Below, piece by piece: positions 62,062-64,000 of a DNA stretch of 64,000 bases. How positions within the stretch are numbered: position 1 is the first letter of the stretch; every line of letters begins with the position of its first letter. The DNA is taken from NCBI GenBank assembly GCA_003167495.1, contig PMSX01000082.1, positions 1 to 64,000 of the forward strand, in the 5' to 3' direction. The notes beneath the pieces were generated by a model that saw only the letters and a program-made list of their open reading frames with translations, was not told the origin of the DNA and ran no database searches. The position numbers and the translations under genes are program-made. The DNA is from Bryobacterales bacterium (lineage in GTDB: Bacteria; Acidobacteriota; Terriglobia; Bryobacterales; Bryobacteraceae).

Positions 62062-62598
62062 TTACTTAGCTCCCGCGCCGGTCTTGCCGGCCTTCTTGCG
62101 CAGCACTTCGTTGGTGTAGCGCACACCTTTGTTTTTGTATGGATCTGGTGGCCGCAACGAACGCATCAAAGCCGCCACCTGCCCGATTTCCTCGCGGTCC
62201 GAACCTGTGAGCACCAAGTGTGTCTGCTTGTCGATCTTCAAATCCACGCCTTTCGGCAGAATAAATTCGATTGGATGCGAATAGCCGAGAGTGAAGGTGG
62301 CAATTTTCCCCTTCACATCGGCGCGGTAACCCGTGCCGACGATGTCGAGCTCACGCGTGAAACCGGTTGAGACGCCGGTGACGGCATTGGCCGCCAGCGC
62401 GCGCGTCAAACCATGCAGGGCGGCCAGTTTATCGTTATCGCGAATGAATTCAAGCGTGGCGCCTTTCTGCTCCGGGCGAATGCCCGCCGGCAGAGGCACT
62501 GACAGCTTTCCCTTGGGACCCTCCACCTGCAGGTCTGCGCCGATCTTGATTTTGACCCCCGATGGCAGGGGAATGGGCTTTTTTCCTACTCTTGACAT
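62062..62598 (-). CDS. rplF: 50S ribosomal protein L6
   Basis: A 178-residue L6 with the usual two related halves: [19 protein letters not shown] at the N-terminus, [20 protein letters not shown] near 78 and the C-terminal [20 protein letters not shown]. It binds the 23S rRNA sarcin-ricin region. It is ten bases after rpsH. Confidence 0.98.
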   Translation of the reverse strand: MSRVGKKPIPLPSGVKIKIGADLQVEGPKGKLSVPLPAGIRPEQKGATLEFIRDNDKLAALHGLTRALAANAVTGVSTGFTRELDIVGTGYRADVKGKIATFTLGYSHPIEFILPKGVDLKIDKQTHLVLTGSDREEIGQVAALMRSLRPPDPYKNKGVRYTNEVLRKKAGKTGAGAK

Positions 62599-62608
62599 GC
62601 GTTGGTCC

Positions 62609-63004
62609 TTACCAGATCTGACACAGAACTTCGCCGCCCACGCCTTCTTTGCGCGCAGTCGAACCGGTCATCACACCTTTGGGTGTGGTGAGAATATTGA
62701 TGCCAAGCCCGCCCAGAATGCGCGGAATATCTTTGCTCCCCACATACACCCGGCAGCCCGGACGCGAAACGCGCTCGATGCGCGAAATCACCGGCAAATT
62801 GCCAGGCGTGTATTTGAGATAAAGGCGGATATACCTCTTGGCGCCTTCTTCCGTCAACTTATAGTTGAGGATGTAGCCTTCTTCTTTAAAAATGCGCGCC
62901 AGCTCGTTCTTCAGCCGTGAGGCCGGCACGTCCACCTTCGCATGACGGGCGATGAGCGCGTTGCGCACTCTCGTCAGCATGTCGGCAATGGGGTCTGCTG
63001 TCAT
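62609..63004 (-). CDS. rpsH: 30S ribosomal protein S8
   Basis: A 131-residue S8: [20 protein letters not shown] at the N-terminus and the C-terminal [25 protein letters not shown]. It organises the 16S central domain and can repress the spc operon in E. coli. A 129-base gap separates it from rpsN. Confidence 0.98.
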   Translation of the reverse strand: MTADPIADMLTRVRNALIARHAKVDVPASRLKNELARIFKEEGYILNYKLTEEGAKRYIRLYLKYTPGNLPVISRIERVSRPGCRVYVGSKDIPRILGGLGINILTTPKGVMTGSTARKEGVGGEVLCQIW

Positions 63005-63133
63005 TTACTTACCTTCAGCACCTTTCATTCCTTGTTCTTCTGCTACCTTTTCTTTCCCCTGAGAATCCGTGGTACCGTTCCTTGCCAGTCGCGGCTCGGC
63101 TAGCGGTCGTACGGCGTAATAGGGGAATTTCGC

Positions 63134-63358
63134 CTACCAACTAGCTTTCGTGACGCCCGGGATTTCGCCGGCGAGCGCAAACTTCCGGAAACAGATGCGG
63201 CAAAGCTGGAACTTTCGCAGGAATCCGCGCGGCCGCCCGCACTGCTTGCAGCGGTTACGCAAGCGCGTTGGAAACTTCACCATGGTTTTGGTTTCCTTGG
63301 CGTGTGCCAATGCTGCTAGCCGGCTATCTTGTTTTGCAATTTTTGCTGTTGTTGCCAT
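63134..63358 (-). CDS. rpsN: 30S ribosomal protein S14, zinc-binding
   Basis: A 74-residue S14. [20 protein letters not shown] provides the four zinc cysteines, and the end ([15 protein letters not shown]) is canonical. The first 30 residues ([20 protein letters not shown]) are longer than in the usual 61-residue zinc type and resemble the N-terminal part of the long form, so it looks intermediate. It lies eight bases after rplE. Confidence 0.95.
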   Translation of the reverse strand: MATTAKIAKQDSRLAALAHAKETKTMVKFPTRLRNRCKQCGRPRGFLRKFQLCRICFRKFALAGEIPGVTKASW

Positions 63359-63366
63359 TAATCCTC

Positions 63367-64000
63367 TTACTGCCTGAACGGCATGCCCATTTGGCGCAAC
63401 AGCGCCAAACCTTCAGCATCCGTCTTAGCGGTTGTCGTGATGGAGATATTCATACCCTTGGTCTTCTCCACCTTGTTGTAATCGATCTCGGGAAAAATCA
63501 ACTGATCTTTCAAACCGAGCGTATAATTGCCGCGGCCATCGAACGATTTCGGCGACACACCGCGGAAATCGCGCACGCGCGGGAGCGCCACGTTCATCAG
63601 CCGGTCTAAAAACTCGAACATGCGGTCGCCGCGCAGCGTGACCATACAGCCAATCGCCATACCTTCGCGCAACTTAAAAGCTGCAATCGATTTGCGGGCT
63701 TTCGTCACCACCGGTTTCTGTCCCGCAATCGCCGCCATTTCGTTCACCGCGCCGTCCATCAGCTTGCTGTTGCCGGTAGCTTCACCTAATCCGATATTGA
63801 TGGAGACTTTCTTGATCTTCGGCACCGCCATCGGATTCGTATAGCTGAATTCCTTGGTAAGCGCCGGGACTACAGCCTTGACATAGTGTTCGCGCAGACG
63901 CGCTTTGCCGGCCGAAGCCTTCGGCGTATCCGTTTTTTCGAGAACAATGCCGCCGCCTTCGCCCTTGCCAGTGCGCGGACGCTTTTCGCCGCCGCTTTTG
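63367..64000 (-). CDS. rplE: 50S ribosomal protein L5, cut by window edge
   Basis: The L5 domain starts around position 63903 ([20 protein letters not shown]) and runs on through [20 protein letters not shown] and [20 protein letters not shown] to MGMPFRQ. The frame stays open to the window end without an ATG, GTG or TTG, adding at least 32 glycine/lysine-rich residues ([19 protein letters not shown]) before the domain. The ATG at 63831 is too late, because it would remove conserved residues. Whether the extension is real L5 or a fusion with the upstream gene lies outside the window. Confidence 0.92.
   Translation of the reverse strand, partial: KSGGEKRPRTGKGEGGGIVLEKTDTPKASAGKARLREHYVKAVVPALTKEFSYTNPMAVPKIKKVSINIGLGEATGNSKLMDGAVNEMAAIAGQKPVVTKARKSIAAFKLREGMAIGCMVTLRGDRMFEFLDRLMNVALPRVRDFRGVSPKSFDGRGNYTLGLKDQLIFPEIDYNKVEKTKGMNISITTTAKTDAEGLALLRQMGMPFRQ

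Overview
The window looks like the chromosome of a soil Acidobacterium, most like the Bryobacterales/Solibacter group. This is inferred from the gene families, not from a marker-gene search. The indicators are three acidobacterial-type (ADOP) FtsX/MacB permeases with a PadR regulator, an Oar-like TonB-dependent receptor with an N-terminal carboxypeptidase-regulatory domain, a DUF1080 protein, many secreted carbohydrate-active enzymes, and short interspersed palindromic repeats. No tRNA, rRNA, CRISPR array, phage or complete insertion sequence was seen.

Layout. 1-6.6 kb: a small conserved protein, a cytochrome P460, a GH5 glycosidase, an Old Yellow Enzyme, a Mo-bisPGD oxidoreductase and a DksA/TraR-type zinc-finger protein. 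6.7-13.3 kb: two translationally coupled pairs, a DUF5666-like secreted protein with an Oar-like receptor, then a DUF1080 protein with an APC permease. 13.3-21.6 kb: three ADOP permeases (the first frameshifted), padR, and a remnant of a monooxygenase gene. 21.8-28.1 kb: an acidobacterial family of unknown function, a BNR-repeat sialidase-like protein, an alpha/beta hydrolase, and an N-acyl-D-amino-acid deacylase with an MFS carrier.

28.1-41.7 kb is the most coherent part, a catabolic island for pectin and rhamnogalacturonan monomers. It encodes a hexuronate carrier (ExuT type), L-rhamnose mutarotase, bifunctional rhamnulose-1-phosphate aldolase/lactaldehyde dehydrogenase, L-rhamnose isomerase, the L-lactate oxidising LutABC, tagaturonate epimerase (UxaE), a LysR regulator, a GH28 polygalacturonase and, divergently, a uronate isomerase. 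The inferred scheme is: GH28 frees galacturonate; ExuT imports it; isomerase plus UxaE make fructuronate; rhamnose goes through RhaM, RhaI and RhaEW to DHAP and L-lactate; LutABC oxidises lactate to pyruvate. A rhamnulokinase and the later uronate steps are not in the window.

41.7-52.5 kb is a minus-strand run with a multicopper oxidase, an HD protein, two GH29 fucosidases, a KduD-like dehydrogenase, an orphan sugar-binding lipoprotein, a Gfo/Idh/MocA dehydrogenase and an Hcn-type FAD/[2Fe-2S] dehydrogenase trimer. It looks like a second glycan-processing unit.

53.9-64 kb is the conserved spc/alpha ribosomal protein operon on the minus strand, from rplE (cut by the window edge) to rplQ. Just beyond rplQ a 1044-bp segment, carrying its own promoter candidate, a gene for a secreted protein and a terminator, separates rplQ from the operon's apparent terminator. 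It is bounded by 28-bp direct repeats that duplicate the end of rplQ, and this is the clearest structural surprise in the window. Other unexplained structure: three copies of an 85-bp palindromic element (one supplies the stop codon of padR), three copies of a second ~32-bp repeat, a 3 x 17-bp tandem repeat running into the sialidase start codon, and a 145-bp inverted-repeat element that resembles part of a group II intron.
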